A stretch of 64,000 bases of DNA from an uncultured Pseudomonadota bacterium. Lineage in GTDB: Bacteria > Pseudomonadota > Gammaproteobacteria > Burkholderiales > SG8-39. The position numbers and the translations under genes were made by a program. Below, piece by piece: positions 50,422 through 59,284 of this stretch. A model generated the notes under the pieces. The model did no database searches and was not told the origin of the DNA. It saw only the letters and a program-made list of their open reading frames with translations. The DNA lies in contig CAIKRR010000061.1 of the NCBI GenBank assembly GCA_903829815.1, positions 1-64,000 of the forward strand, read 5' to 3'. Every line of letters begins with the position of its first letter. The first letter of the stretch is position 1.

Positions 50422-51480
50422 TCAATCGGTCTTGATGCCGAGCGTACGGACCACCTGTCCGTACTTCTCGTAATCGCGCTTCACCAGCGCCGCAAGTTCC
50501 TCGCGGGTGGTCACGAGCGGCTCAAGAGCCCCTGAGCGCGAGAACGCCTCGCGCACCTCAGGCTGGACCAGCAACCGGTTGAGTTCAGCGCGCAAGCGCT
50601 CCACGATAGGCTCGGGCAGGTTCCGTGGACCACACACCCCCAGCCAGATGCTGTTCACGAAGCCGGGGATGAATTCGGAGATCGTGGGCAGATCGGGAAA
50701 CGCCGCGAGGCGCCGGGGACCGGCGATGGCCAGTCCGCGCAACTTGCCGGCGCGTACCTGGGGCCCGGCAGTCGAGCCGGCGAACTCGACGGGCACTTCG
50801 CCCGCAATGACTGCAGTCGTCGCCGGGGCAGCGCCCTTGTAGGGCACGTGCATCAGGTTGATGCCCGTGCGTGCCTTCAACATCTCCATGGTGAGCTGGT
50901 GCTGACTGCCATTGCCACCCGAGGCGTATGCAAGTGGTGGATTGGCCGACCTCGCCTGATCGATGAACTCGCGAAATGTGCGGAACGGCTGCGCCGGGTT
51001 GGCCACGAGAAAGAACTCGTTCGATGCCACAGTGGCCAGAGGCACCAGGTCCTGGGGCTCATAGGGCATGCGGGCATAGACATGCGGGTTGATGACGAGC
51101 TGGCTGTCAGCACAGAGGAGCAGCGTATGCCCGTCGGGCGGCGCATGTGCAACGACCTCGGCGGCAATATTGCCATTGGCACCGAGGCGCGTCTCGACCA
51201 CGACCGGTTGCCCGAGCACCGGACTCAAGCGCTCGGCCAGCACCCGCGCGCTGATGTCAGGCGCACCACCGGCTGGCGTGAAAACCAGCAGTCGAAGGGG
51301 GCGCGACGGCCATGACTGAGCCTGCACCACCCCGACCGGAAGCCCGAGAGCGAGAGACACGACCAGCGACAGGACGAACAGCGCGGCCTTCACCGAGACG
51401 CGCCGGGCGATGACACCTTGGCCACACGGATCGGCCAATACGGCACCGGAGGACAGGCAACCGCCGCGTTCAGAGAACAC
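50422..51480 (-). CDS. Bug-type (TctC family) receptor
   Basis: 352 aa from a GTG start with GAGG 6 nt upstream; it overlaps the 3' end of the aldolase-like gene by 11 bp. Signal peptide VSVKAALFVLSLVVSLALGL, then WPSRPLRLLVFTPAGGAPD, VVETRLGANGNIAAEVVA, LMHVPYKGAAPATTAV, RAGKLRGLAIAGP and C-terminal YEKYGQVVRTLGI. Coupling to the class II aldolase-like gene suggests that the two handle one substrate. Confidence 0.87.
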   Translation of the reverse strand: MFSERGGCLSSGAVLADPCGQGVIARRVSVKAALFVLSLVVSLALGLPVGVVQAQSWPSRPLRLLVFTPAGGAPDISARVLAERLSPVLGQPVVVETRLGANGNIAAEVVAHAPPDGHTLLLCADSQLVINPHVYARMPYEPQDLVPLATVASNEFFLVANPAQPFRTFREFIDQARSANPPLAYASGGNGSQHQLTMEMLKARTGINLMHVPYKGAAPATTAVIAGEVPVEFAGSTAGPQVRAGKLRGLAIAGPRRLAAFPDLPTISEFIPGFVNSIWLGVCGPRNLPEPIVERLRAELNRLLVQPEVREAFSRSGALEPLVTTREELAALVKRDYEKYGQVVRTLGIKTD

Positions 51481-52195
51481 CGTCAGCCTCTGCCTTCATG
51501 GTGTAGAAGGCCCACATCTTGGCGATAACCTTCGGATGCCAGATCTGTGCACGCGCATCAGCCAACTCCGTGCCGCGCAACGGCTCGGGCGTGCCGATCT
51601 GCATCGCCCGATACTGGCGCAGCGCGTTGTCCTCCAGCATCACGATGCCGGCAAAGGCCTCCTCGATACTGGAGCCAGCGACGACGACGCCGTGGCCTCG
51701 CAGAATCACGGCCGGGTCGGCCCCCAGCGTCTTCGCGACAGCCACCCCTTGTTCAGGTCGCTGGATCAGTGTCGGATCAGCATGCACCGGCACCTGGGCG
51801 CCAAAGGGGGCGCCGGTGACACCCACTGCCTGCAGGGGCTTGCCCACCACGCTGAAGAGCGTGGCGTATTCAAGATGCATGTGGAACACCGCCATGGCAT
51901 CGGGCCGCGCACGAAATACGCCGGTGAAGATCGGCGTTTCACTGGGCGGGTTGTTGCTGCCTTCGACCCGATTGCCATCGAGATCGACGATCACCATGTC
52001 ATCCCCGGTCATCAGGCCCGGATGACGGCCGGTCGTGCCACGCATCTCGCGGGGGTTGAGAATCAGATGCCCGGTTTCCGGGATGCGGGCACCAACCAGC
52101 CCACCGTGATCCATCAACCCTTCCATGTAGAGCATGCGACAGGCGCGTGCCAGCTTCTCGCGCAGGGCTCGGGCAGACATGGGTATCGAAGACAT
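51470..52195 (-). CDS. Class II aldolase/adducin-family protein
   Basis: 241 aa. Zinc ligands seen as HMH (VFHMHLEYATL) and the later RGHGVVVAG His; HADPTL lies between. Family members cleave or epimerise sugar phosphates (L-fuculose-1-P, L-ribulose-5-P) or decarboxylate hydroxy-aromatic and tartrate-like acids. A perfect -10 TATAAT (52227-52232) sits about 32 nt upstream, supporting ATG 52195 rather than an upstream start at 52261. Divergent from the outer-membrane protein gene. Confidence 0.83.
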   Translation of the reverse strand: MSSIPMSARALREKLARACRMLYMEGLMDHGGLVGARIPETGHLILNPREMRGTTGRHPGLMTGDDMVIVDLDGNRVEGSNNPPSETPIFTGVFRARPDAMAVFHMHLEYATLFSVVGKPLQAVGVTGAPFGAQVPVHADPTLIQRPEQGVAVAKTLGADPAVILRGHGVVVAGSSIEEAFAGIVMLEDNALRQYRAMQIGTPEPLRGTELADARAQIWHPKVIAKMWAFYTMKAEADGVL

Positions 52196-52226
52196 CGAGA
52201 TCGTCCATTGGGGATACGAAGTGCTG

Positions 52227-52232
52227 ATTATA
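52227..52232 (-). promoter_or_regulatory. Candidate -10 element of the aldolase-Bug operon
   Basis: TATAAT on the minus strand, 32 nt before ATG 52195. The hexamer 17 bp upstream (CGCAAG) does not match -35, so an activator may be needed. Confidence 0.4.
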
Positions 52233-52341
52233 GGTTGCCACTGCCTGACCTTGCGCAACAAGGCGCCTCAGCCGATCGAGTCTCATGGCCTCATGCCAGC
52301 CCAAACATCGGGGCTGCCAATCACCGCGAGGAATGCACACC

Positions 52342-53046
52342 ATGAAATCGATCAAGACGTACGGCATCATCACTAGCACGGTTCTGCTTGGTTCTGTCGC
52401 CGCCCTCGCCTCGGGCGGCGCACTCGCGCAATCATCATTCGCCGGCTTCTACGGCCAGCTGGCGACCGGCTACGAATGGAACTCGGTCGGCCGCACCGAC
52501 GTGAGCACAAGCACGCCCGACACCTTCAGCCCCGGACACTCCGAGGGCTCGACCATGCCGCTCATCGTCGGTGCCGGCTACAACTTTCCGATCGATTCGC
52601 GTTTCCTCATCGGCCTCGGTGGCGAGGTGTCGGTGCTGCGCTCGTCCACCGACACAACGTCCACGGTCAGTGCAGGCAGCGTGCCCGGTGGCTACAGCTA
52701 CCATCTGTCGGCACGCTATGGCCTCTTTGTCGCCCCGGGCTACCTGATCAGCCCGGATCGCTTGGCCTATCTCAAGCTGGGCTATTCCAACCAGCGGGTC
52801 GAGGGGCGCAGCCACTCGGCCGACGGGACCGACGGTTCTTCGATCGGGGCGGACAACGTCGGTGGCCTGCTTGCCGGCCTGGGCTATCGTCAGGTGATCA
52901 TGAATCGCTGGTACGGGTTTGCCGAAGCCAACTACCAGGATTACGGCACTGCATCGCTGCACGGTGCAGCGGCAGGTATTTCGACCAATGCACGCCCCGA
53001 GTCACACGCCTGGAACGCGCTGATCGGTCTGGGTTACACCTACTGA
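52342..53046 (+). CDS. Outer-membrane beta-barrel protein (Opa/OmpW-size class)
   Basis: 234 aa. Signal peptide (TSTVLLGSVAALASGGALAQ) followed by alternating aromatic strands: GFYGQLATGYEW, LIVGAGYNF, FLIGLGGEV, LSARYGLFVAPGYLI, LAYLKLGYS, YGFAEANYQDYG and the closing WNALIGLGYTY with a terminal aromatic residue for BAM recognition. Probably an eight-stranded barrel. GAGGA lies 9 nt before ATG 52342. Function unknown; small porin or attachment protein. Confidence 0.8.
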   Translation: MKSIKTYGIITSTVLLGSVAALASGGALAQSSFAGFYGQLATGYEWNSVGRTDVSTSTPDTFSPGHSEGSTMPLIVGAGYNFPIDSRFLIGLGGEVSVLRSSTDTTSTVSAGSVPGGYSYHLSARYGLFVAPGYLISPDRLAYLKLGYSNQRVEGRSHSADGTDGSSIGADNVGGLLAGLGYRQVIMNRWYGFAEANYQDYGTASLHGAAAGISTNARPESHAWNALIGLGYTY

Positions 53047-53106
53047 GTCGATCTGGCCGGATTCAGCGCCAGCGCCCAGGCGCCGGCGCTGGAGAAAATG
53101 GCTCGA

Positions 53107-54255
53107 TCAGTCAGCGAGCGGCGTCGACCAGGCGTCGTAGCCATAGACCCAGTCAGGGTCGGTGCGGGTGCTCATCCACTCGTTGCGGCGCGAGGTGAGT
53201 TGCACGCGCGAGGTACGGGGCAACCGAGTCTTCTCATAGCGCTTCAGCGCAGCGGCAATGCCCTCGGGCGCAACGCCCTCAAGACACCGCGACAGCACCG
53301 CTGCATCCTCGAGCGCGTTGGCTGCACCTTGGGCCATGTAGGGCAACATCGGATGACAGGCATCCCCCAGCAGCGCCACCCGACCCTCGCACCAGGTGGA
53401 TAGCGGGTCTCGTTCGCGCAGCGCCCACTTGTGAGCCTCGGGGCAGGCATCGAGGACAGCGCGCACGCGCGGATGAAAACCCTCGAACGCCTCTCGAAGT
53501 TGTGCCATGTCACCACGGGCCGACCACGACTCCTCCTGCCAGTCGGGCTCGGGCTGACTGGTGACGAAGTAGATCTCGTCGCGGCGAGCCGTCACGTAGT
53601 ACATGACGATATGCCGATCGGGCCCCCACCACTTGGTGCAGTCCTCGATGGGGTCGCCCTCGAGGAGCGCGGCCGGGAAGGTCGTGCGCCAGGCCACCCG
53701 ACCGGTAAAGCGGGGCGCCTCGGGCCCGAAGAGCATTTCGCGCACCGTGGAATGCACGCCATCGGCCCCGATGACGGCGTCGGCTGCAGCCTCGCGACCG
53801 TCAGCGAACCGCAGTCGTACGCCGGTGGCATCCTGATCAAGCCCCTCGAGCCGGTGCCCCCGATGGATGATGTCAGCGGGCAGGGCCGATGCAAGAATGG
53901 CATGCAGATCGCCACGGTGCAGGAGCAGGTAGGGTGCACCGTAACGATGCTCGAACGCTTCACCCAGGGGCAGCTCGTACTTGAGTTCGGCGCTGTCCCA
54001 TTCGCGATTCGTCCAGGAACGCGGCTGAAAGGCCACCTCACGCATCGCCGTTTCGAGTCCGAGCCGGCGCAACACCCGGAGCGCGTTGGCACTCTGCTGG
54101 ATACCGGCACCAACCCGGGAAAAGACGCTCGCCTGCTCGTAGATCTGCGCATCGATACCGACGCGGCGCAACGCCGCGGCAGCAGCCAGCCCCCCCATTC
54201 CGGCCCCGATGATGGCCACGCGCATTGCCGGACGATTCAAGGCGAAGACCACCAT
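53107..54255 (-). CDS. FAD-dependent hydroxylase resembling 6-hydroxynicotinate 3-monooxygenase (NicC)
   Basis: 382 aa, the length of NicC. FAD motif IIGAGMGGLAAAAALRRVG, then YGAPYLLLHRGDLHA, VIGADGVHSTVRE, TKWWGPDRHIVMYYVTARRDE, LLGDACHPMLPYMAQGAANALEDAA, and C-terminal DPDWVYGYDAW. Several of these blocks match NicC as I recall it, notably KWW-DRH-YY and PAWVYGYD. NicC decarboxylates and hydroxylates 6-hydroxynicotinate to 2,5-dihydroxypyridine. No nicAB, nicX or nicD is nearby, so salicylate-type or another hydroxy-acid substrate is possible. ATG 54225 is an alternative start; a TATAAT lies at 54273-54278. Confidence 0.8.
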   Translation of the reverse strand: MVVFALNRPAMRVAIIGAGMGGLAAAAALRRVGIDAQIYEQASVFSRVGAGIQQSANALRVLRRLGLETAMREVAFQPRSWTNREWDSAELKYELPLGEAFEHRYGAPYLLLHRGDLHAILASALPADIIHRGHRLEGLDQDATGVRLRFADGREAAADAVIGADGVHSTVREMLFGPEAPRFTGRVAWRTTFPAALLEGDPIEDCTKWWGPDRHIVMYYVTARRDEIYFVTSQPEPDWQEESWSARGDMAQLREAFEGFHPRVRAVLDACPEAHKWALRERDPLSTWCEGRVALLGDACHPMLPYMAQGAANALEDAAVLSRCLEGVAPEGIAAALKRYEKTRLPRTSRVQLTSRRNEWMSTRTDPDWVYGYDAWSTPLAD

Positions 54256-54352
54256 GGCGGAAGGAGTTCACGATTATAGTACCGGCCGGGCAGGGCTCGA
54301 TGCGCCGGGACCCCACTGCGCCGGAGTCGAACGAGACGAGGAGACACGCTTG

Positions 54353-55390
54353 ATGAGGCAACCATCGACCCAAGCAGCCACACGCCAGCCGGCCTCGCCG
54401 GGCCGCACCTGCGCCGCCCTGCGCGCGCTTGCCGCACTTGGCGCCAGCCTGGTCGGAACACTGGCGACCATCGACACCGCGCGCGCGGCCGACGCGTGGC
54501 CCGTGCGCCCCATCCGGCTCATCGTCACCCTTGCCCCGGGCGGCCCGATCGATCAGACCGCCCGCACCATGGCGCCACGTCTGAGCGAACTGCTGGGTCA
54601 GTCAGTGCTCATCGAGAATCGGCCCGGCGGCAACGGCAGCATCGGCGCAGACCTGGTCGCGCATGCACCGGCCGATGGCTACACGCTGCTCTTCAACGTG
54701 ATCCATCTGTCGGTGTTGCCCAGCCTGGGCGGCAAACTCACCTACGACATCGAGCGCGACTTCGCCCCGATCTCGCTGGCTGCCATCTACCCGATCATCC
54801 TCGTTGCCCGCCAGGGCAGCAGCATCACGACCGTGGCGCAACTCATCGCGCGAGCACGTGCCGAACCAGGACGGCTGAGCTTTGGCCACTCGGGCTACGG
54901 CGGCGGGACGCACCTCGCGGGCGAACTCTTCAAGATGCAAGCCGGGGTCGATCTGCTGCAAGTTCCCTTCAAGGGCAGTGCACCAGCGATGGCCGCCCTG
55001 CTGGGCGACCAGACCGACCTCATGTTCAGCGATGGCCCGACCGCGATGCCCCATGTCCGCAGCGGTCGGGTCATCTCGATCGCCATCGCAAGCCCCGAGC
55101 GCTCGCCCCTGCTACCCAGCTTGCCGACCGTCATCGAGGCCGGTTTGCCTGGTTTCGATGCCTACTCCTGGGGCGGAATCGCCGCCCCTGCGGCGACGGC
55201 GCCCGAAATCGTGCGGCGCCTGAACACCGAAGTGGTGCGTACCCTGCGTGATCCGACGATCCGCGAGCGCCTTTTGCAAATCGGCGCCGAGCCTCGCCCG
55301 GGCACCCCCGCAGAATTTGCCTCGATGCTGCGAGCAGAGATCGTCAAGTGGGGCAAGGTCGTCAAGGAAGCCAACATCAGGATCGAATAG
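54353..55390 (+). CDS. Bug-type (TctC family) receptor
   Basis: 345 aa. GAGGAG is 9 nt before ATG 54353, deciding the start. Signal peptide ALAALGASLVGTLATIDTARA, then WPVRPIRLIVTLAPGGPID, VLIENRPGGNGSIGAD, APADGYTLLFNVIH, LLQVPFKGSAPAMAAL and C-terminal KWGKVVKEANIRIE. Divergent from the NicC-like gene, so its ligand may be that enzyme's substrate. An OFA-type MFS gene begins 60 bp after its stop. Confidence 0.88.
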   Translation: MRQPSTQAATRQPASPGRTCAALRALAALGASLVGTLATIDTARAADAWPVRPIRLIVTLAPGGPIDQTARTMAPRLSELLGQSVLIENRPGGNGSIGADLVAHAPADGYTLLFNVIHLSVLPSLGGKLTYDIERDFAPISLAAIYPIILVARQGSSITTVAQLIARARAEPGRLSFGHSGYGGGTHLAGELFKMQAGVDLLQVPFKGSAPAMAALLGDQTDLMFSDGPTAMPHVRSGRVISIAIASPERSPLLPSLPTVIEAGLPGFDAYSWGGIAAPAATAPEIVRRLNTEVVRTLRDPTIRERLLQIGAEPRPGTPAEFASMLRAEIVKWGKVVKEANIRIE

Positions 55391-55450
55391 GGACACACCG
55401 CCTGGCACGCCCTTTGCTGCGCCGCAGCATACTCACCTCTGGAGCATGTC

Positions 55451-56713
55451 ATGGCAACTACCCCGATACCGGTCACAGCCGGCAAGACACGCTGGATTCA
55501 ACTCGCGCTCGGTCTCATCGTGATGATGGCGATTTCGAGCCCGCAATATGTCTGGACGCTGTTCGTGAAACCCCTCCAGGGGGCGACCGGCGCTGCCCTG
55601 CCTGCACTGCAGATCACATTTTCGATTCTCCTCGTGCTGCAGACCTGGCTCTCACCCTTGCAGGGCTGGCTGGTGGAGCGGTTCGGACCCAAGCTTCTGG
55701 TCGCCCTGGGCGCCGCGCTGTCGGGTCTGGGGTGGTTTCTGGCGTCTGATGCCACCACCCTCACGCAGGTCTATCTCACCTACGGCGTCTTGTGTGGCCT
55801 TGGCACGGGCATCGTCTACATCGGCATTGTCGGCCTCATGGCCCGGTGGTTCCCTGATCGCCGCGGATTTGCCATCGGCATGGTGGCAGCCGGCTACGGC
55901 ATGGGCGCCCTGGCGACCACCTTCCCGATCGACACGATGATCAAGGCCGACGGTCATGCGCATACGCTCGTTTTCTTCGGCGTTCTGCTCGGCGCGATCG
56001 GTGTCCTTGCCGCGCTTGGCCTTCGCTCACCGGGCGCAACCGACCCACTGCCGTCGCCCCGGGAGGAGATCGCCACGGGCCCCGACGTCGGACCCGGTCA
56101 GATGCTCAGGCAACCGGTGTTCTGGCTGATGTTCCTGATGATGACCATGATGTCCACCGGTGGCCTGATGGTGACCTCGAACTTCGCGAACTTTGCCCGC
56201 GACTTCGGCGTCGCGAACGTCATCCTGTTCGGCATGGCAGCACTGCCACTGGCGCTCACGGTCGATCGAACCCTGAATGGATTCACACGCCCCTTCTTCG
56301 GCTGGGTGTCGGACCGCATCGGCCGCGAGAACACGATGGGGGTGGCCTTCCTCCTCGAGGCAGTCGCGATCCTGCTGCTTCTCCTGTTTCGGGACAACGC
56401 ACTGGCCTTCGTGCTGCTCTCGGGCCTGGTGTTCTTCGGCTGGGGCGAAATCTTCTCGCTCTTCCCCTCGACCCTCACCGACACCTTCGGCACCCGCAAG
56501 GCGAGCACCAACTACGGCATCCTCTACATGTCCCAGGGTGTCGGCTCGGTACTCGGCGGCCCGGTGGCAGCTGCCATCCGCGAGTCGACCGGCAGTTGGA
56601 TACCGGTATTCACGGTAGCGGTCATCATGGATGTGCTGACGGGCTTGCTGGCACTCTTCGTTCTCAAGCAGATGCGCAAGAACTACCTGGCACGTCAGGT
56701 CGTTGCCGCCTGA
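55451..56713 (+). CDS. MFS transporter, oxalate/formate antiporter (OFA)-like
   Basis: 420 aa with 12 membrane helices. Helix 1-2 region ISSPQYVWTLFVKPLQGATG is the OFA pattern (Y/F-W-x-x-F-x-x-P), with RFGPKLLVALGAALSGLGWF after it. WVSDRIGRENTMGVAF is the loop between halves and YMSQGVGSVLGGPVAA lies near helix 11. OFA carriers swap small carboxylates. GGAG lies before the ATG. Possibly co-transcribed with the Bug gene. Confidence 0.86.
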   Translation: MATTPIPVTAGKTRWIQLALGLIVMMAISSPQYVWTLFVKPLQGATGAALPALQITFSILLVLQTWLSPLQGWLVERFGPKLLVALGAALSGLGWFLASDATTLTQVYLTYGVLCGLGTGIVYIGIVGLMARWFPDRRGFAIGMVAAGYGMGALATTFPIDTMIKADGHAHTLVFFGVLLGAIGVLAALGLRSPGATDPLPSPREEIATGPDVGPGQMLRQPVFWLMFLMMTMMSTGGLMVTSNFANFARDFGVANVILFGMAALPLALTVDRTLNGFTRPFFGWVSDRIGRENTMGVAFLLEAVAILLLLLFRDNALAFVLLSGLVFFGWGEIFSLFPSTLTDTFGTRKASTNYGILYMSQGVGSVLGGPVAAAIRESTGSWIPVFTVAVIMDVLTGLLALFVLKQMRKNYLARQVVAA

Positions 56714-56784
56714 GCGCCGTCGCCAGGGGTACAGGCCTCTGGCGCAGTGCGCGGCCGACTTCACCCGATCGGCCGAACGGCCCG

Positions 56785-57543
56785 CTACAGACCGAGATAG
56801 CGCCGTTTGACCGCCTCGTCAGCCAGCAATGCCAAGGGGGCGCATTGATGGACGATGCGCCCCTTCTCCATCACATGGACCCAGTCGGCAACGCCGAGTG
56901 CGAAGTCCAGGTTCTGCTCAACCAGCAGGATGGAGACACCCTGCCCCTTGAGCGTTGCAATCAGCCGGGTCAGTTCATCGACGATGAACGGTGACAACCC
57001 CTCGGTGGGCTCATCCATCAGCAGGAGGTCGGGGTTGGCACACAGAGCACGCCCGACCGCCAGCATCTGGCGCTCGCCACCCGAGAGCGTTGCCGCGCGA
57101 TTGCCGGCCCGCTCGCGCAACCTGGGAAAGGTGTCGAAGACCGCCTCGACACTCCAATGAGCCTCGCGCTGGCCGCGTGGCGCACGCAGCCCGATCTCGA
57201 GGTGCTCGCGCACGGTCAATGAAGGAAAGATCCGACGGCCCTGTGGAACCAGCGCGAGCCCCGTCACCCAGCGCTGGTGCGCCGCCCAGGTGGAGACATC
57301 GCGCCCACTGATCACGACCATGCCACGCCTCGATGGGGTGAGCCCCATGATGCTTCGCATCAAGGTGGTCTTGCCCACACCATTGCGACCCAGGACCACG
57401 CCAATGGATCCGGCCTTGACCGACAAGGTGACGCCCTGGAGGACAAAGCTCTCGCCGTAGTAGGCGTGAAGATCGTCGACCCGAAGCGCCTCGGGGACGC
57501 AGCCTTCGACTCCGGCCGCCGGCGCCCCGGGAGCAAGGCTCAT
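56785..57543 (-). CDS. LivF-type ABC ATP-binding protein
   Basis: 252 aa. Walker A GRNGVGKTT, Q-loop LVPQGRRIFPSLTV, signature LSGGERQML, Walker B LLLMDEPTEGLSP and switch His replaced by VEQN as usual for LivF. Its ATG overlaps the stop of the LivG-type gene (ATGA). Last gene of the HAAT operon. Such systems carry branched-chain amino acids, urea, or aromatic acids. Confidence 0.9.
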   Translation of the reverse strand: MSLAPGAPAAGVEGCVPEALRVDDLHAYYGESFVLQGVTLSVKAGSIGVVLGRNGVGKTTLMRSIMGLTPSRRGMVVISGRDVSTWAAHQRWVTGLALVPQGRRIFPSLTVREHLEIGLRAPRGQREAHWSVEAVFDTFPRLRERAGNRAATLSGGERQMLAVGRALCANPDLLLMDEPTEGLSPFIVDELTRLIATLKGQGVSILLVEQNLDFALGVADWVHVMEKGRIVHQCAPLALLADEAVKRRYLGL

Positions 57544-58298
57544 GAGCGCCCTCCGAGCGCGCCGCCGCGGGTATAGATGCGCTGCAGGGCTGCGGCGTTG
57601 CGAATCTCGTCGGCGGTTCCATCGGCAACGATGCACCCTTGATCGAGCGCGGTCACGCGATCGGCAATGCGAAAGGCCGCCTCCAGATCATGTTCGATCA
57701 TGAGAACACTGATCGATCGATCGAGCGCAAGCACGATGTCGGTGACATGATGCGTTTCCTCCACCGACAGGCCTGCCATCGGCTCGTCGAGGAGCAGCAG
57801 GCGCGGCTTGCTTGCCAGTGCCAGAATGACCTCGAGCTGCCGCTGTACCCCATAGGACAGCGTCGCGACCTTCTCGTCACGCAGATGCCAGAGGTGCCAC
57901 TGCTCGAGCGTGGCGCGCACCTCTTCGCGCGTCGCCTCGAAATGCGAGGCGGGACGCGTCATTCGAAAGTGCTGCGGCGAGAGCGCCTGTTGCGCGATGA
58001 GCATGTTCTCGTACACCGACAGTCCGCCAAAGAGACTGGTAATCTGGAAGGTGCGCGCCATGCCCCGACGCACCCGCTCGTGCACGGGAAGACCCGTGAT
58101 GTCTTCCCCCATGAGCCAGATGCTGCCGGCCGTGGGAGCGATCTGCCCGTTGACCAGATTGAAGAGGGTTGTCTTGCCCGCGCCGTTGGTGCCGATCAGG
58201 ACGCGACGCTCGCCAGTCGCGACCTCGATCGATACATCATCGAGCGCCTTCAACCCGCCAAAAGCCCGCGTGAGGCTGCGTACCGAGAGGACATTCAT
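57540..58298 (-). CDS. LivG-type ABC ATP-binding protein
   Basis: 252 aa. Walker A GTNGAGKTT, Q-loop FQITSLFGGLSVYEN, Walker B LLLLDEPMAGLSVEE and switch His in IEHDLEAAF. The signature, usually LSYGxQR, reads LSYGVQRQLE, which is the normal LivG form. Start overlaps the LivM-type stop (ATGA) and its own stop overlaps the LivF-type start. Confidence 0.9.
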   Translation of the reverse strand: MNVLSVRSLTRAFGGLKALDDVSIEVATGERRVLIGTNGAGKTTLFNLVNGQIAPTAGSIWLMGEDITGLPVHERVRRGMARTFQITSLFGGLSVYENMLIAQQALSPQHFRMTRPASHFEATREEVRATLEQWHLWHLRDEKVATLSYGVQRQLEVILALASKPRLLLLDEPMAGLSVEETHHVTDIVLALDRSISVLMIEHDLEAAFRIADRVTALDQGCIVADGTADEIRNAAALQRIYTRGGALGGRS

Positions 58299-59284
58299 CG
58301 CGAACGACCTCTGGACGAGCGCAACCTCTCGCGCACCCACACCAGAGCCCCCGCCGGGGCGAAAAGCGCGAAGAGCACATAGACCGCGCCCACCACGAAG
58401 AGCCAGCGCTCGGTCCAGGAACTCACCACATTCTGCAGCAGCACGAAGGCCACCGCCCCGAAGATCGATCCGAACAGCGTACCGGCTGCCCCCACGAGTA
58501 CCATCAGCAGCACCTGCGCGGAGAGGGCGATACTCAGCGCCTGAGGCCCGACAAAGCTGTTCAGGCTCAGGAACAGAATGCCGGCCACGCCCGCGAAGAA
58601 GGCCGCAACCATCGAGACCAACAGCTTGTAGCGCCAGACGTCGTAGCCGAGCGCTTTCATGCGCTCCTCGTTCTCGCGAATACCGCGCAGCGCGTAGCCA
58701 AACGGCGAACGCACCAGCGTCCACATCACGAGCGTGCTGACAGCAAAGACCAGCGCGACGAAGACAAGCCAGACCCCGGCGCCATCGAGACGGATGCCGA
58801 GCACCGGACGGGCGATGCCGGGCAGGCCATTGTCCCCCCCCGTCACGTCGGTCCAACTCACGGCCAGGCTCCAGAGCACCTGCGAGAGCGCGAGCGTGAT
58901 CATCAGGTAGTAGGCTCGGGCCGTGCGAAGCGCGAGAAGGTTGAACAGGAATGCGCCAATGACCGCACAGGCAAGCCCGAGGGCTGCGGCCAGCCAGAAC
59001 GGCAGGGCAAGCTTCAGGGCGAGGAGTGCCGTTGCGTAGGCCGCCAGGCCGAAGTAGGCCGAGTGCCCGAGCGATGGCAGCCCGGTATAGCCCACGAGCA
59101 GATCAAGACTCATCGCGAAGATGGCGTAGATCAGCATCTGCGTGACGAGTTCGGTCTGATAGGCAGGCAGGAAAGCCGCCACTGCGAGCACCACCACGAC
59201 CAGAATCGCGCCGCCCGCAACCGGCATCGGCCGCAGCAACCCTTCGCCCCAACCGGATGCTCGAGCCATGCGAATCGGACCCAT
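58295..59284 (-). CDS. LivM-type ABC permease
   Basis: 329 aa, about nine helices. Family motifs SLDLLVGYTGLPSLGHSAYFGL and LRGIRENEERMKALGYDVWRYKL (cytoplasmic ATPase-contact loop) are clear, as is GTLFGSIFGAVAF. Its ATG shares one base with the LivH-type stop (TGATG). Pairs with the LivH-type gene as the membrane channel. Confidence 0.9.
   Translation of the reverse strand: MGPIRMARASGWGEGLLRPMPVAGGAILVVVVLAVAAFLPAYQTELVTQMLIYAIFAMSLDLLVGYTGLPSLGHSAYFGLAAYATALLALKLALPFWLAAALGLACAVIGAFLFNLLALRTARAYYLMITLALSQVLWSLAVSWTDVTGGDNGLPGIARPVLGIRLDGAGVWLVFVALVFAVSTLVMWTLVRSPFGYALRGIRENEERMKALGYDVWRYKLLVSMVAAFFAGVAGILFLSLNSFVGPQALSIALSAQVLLMVLVGAAGTLFGSIFGAVAFVLLQNVVSSWTERWLFVVGAVYVLFALFAPAGALVWVRERLRSSRGRSR

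Noticed and set aside
52342-53046. Outer-membrane barrel considered as a substrate-specific porin for the aromatic operons
   Set aside because: At about 205 mature residues it is too small for a 16- or 18-stranded porin.
53107-54255. Complete nicotinate degradation cluster around the NicC-like gene
   Set aside because: No nicA, nicB, nicX, nicD, nicF or nicE homologue is present nearby, so a nicotinate pathway cannot be claimed.
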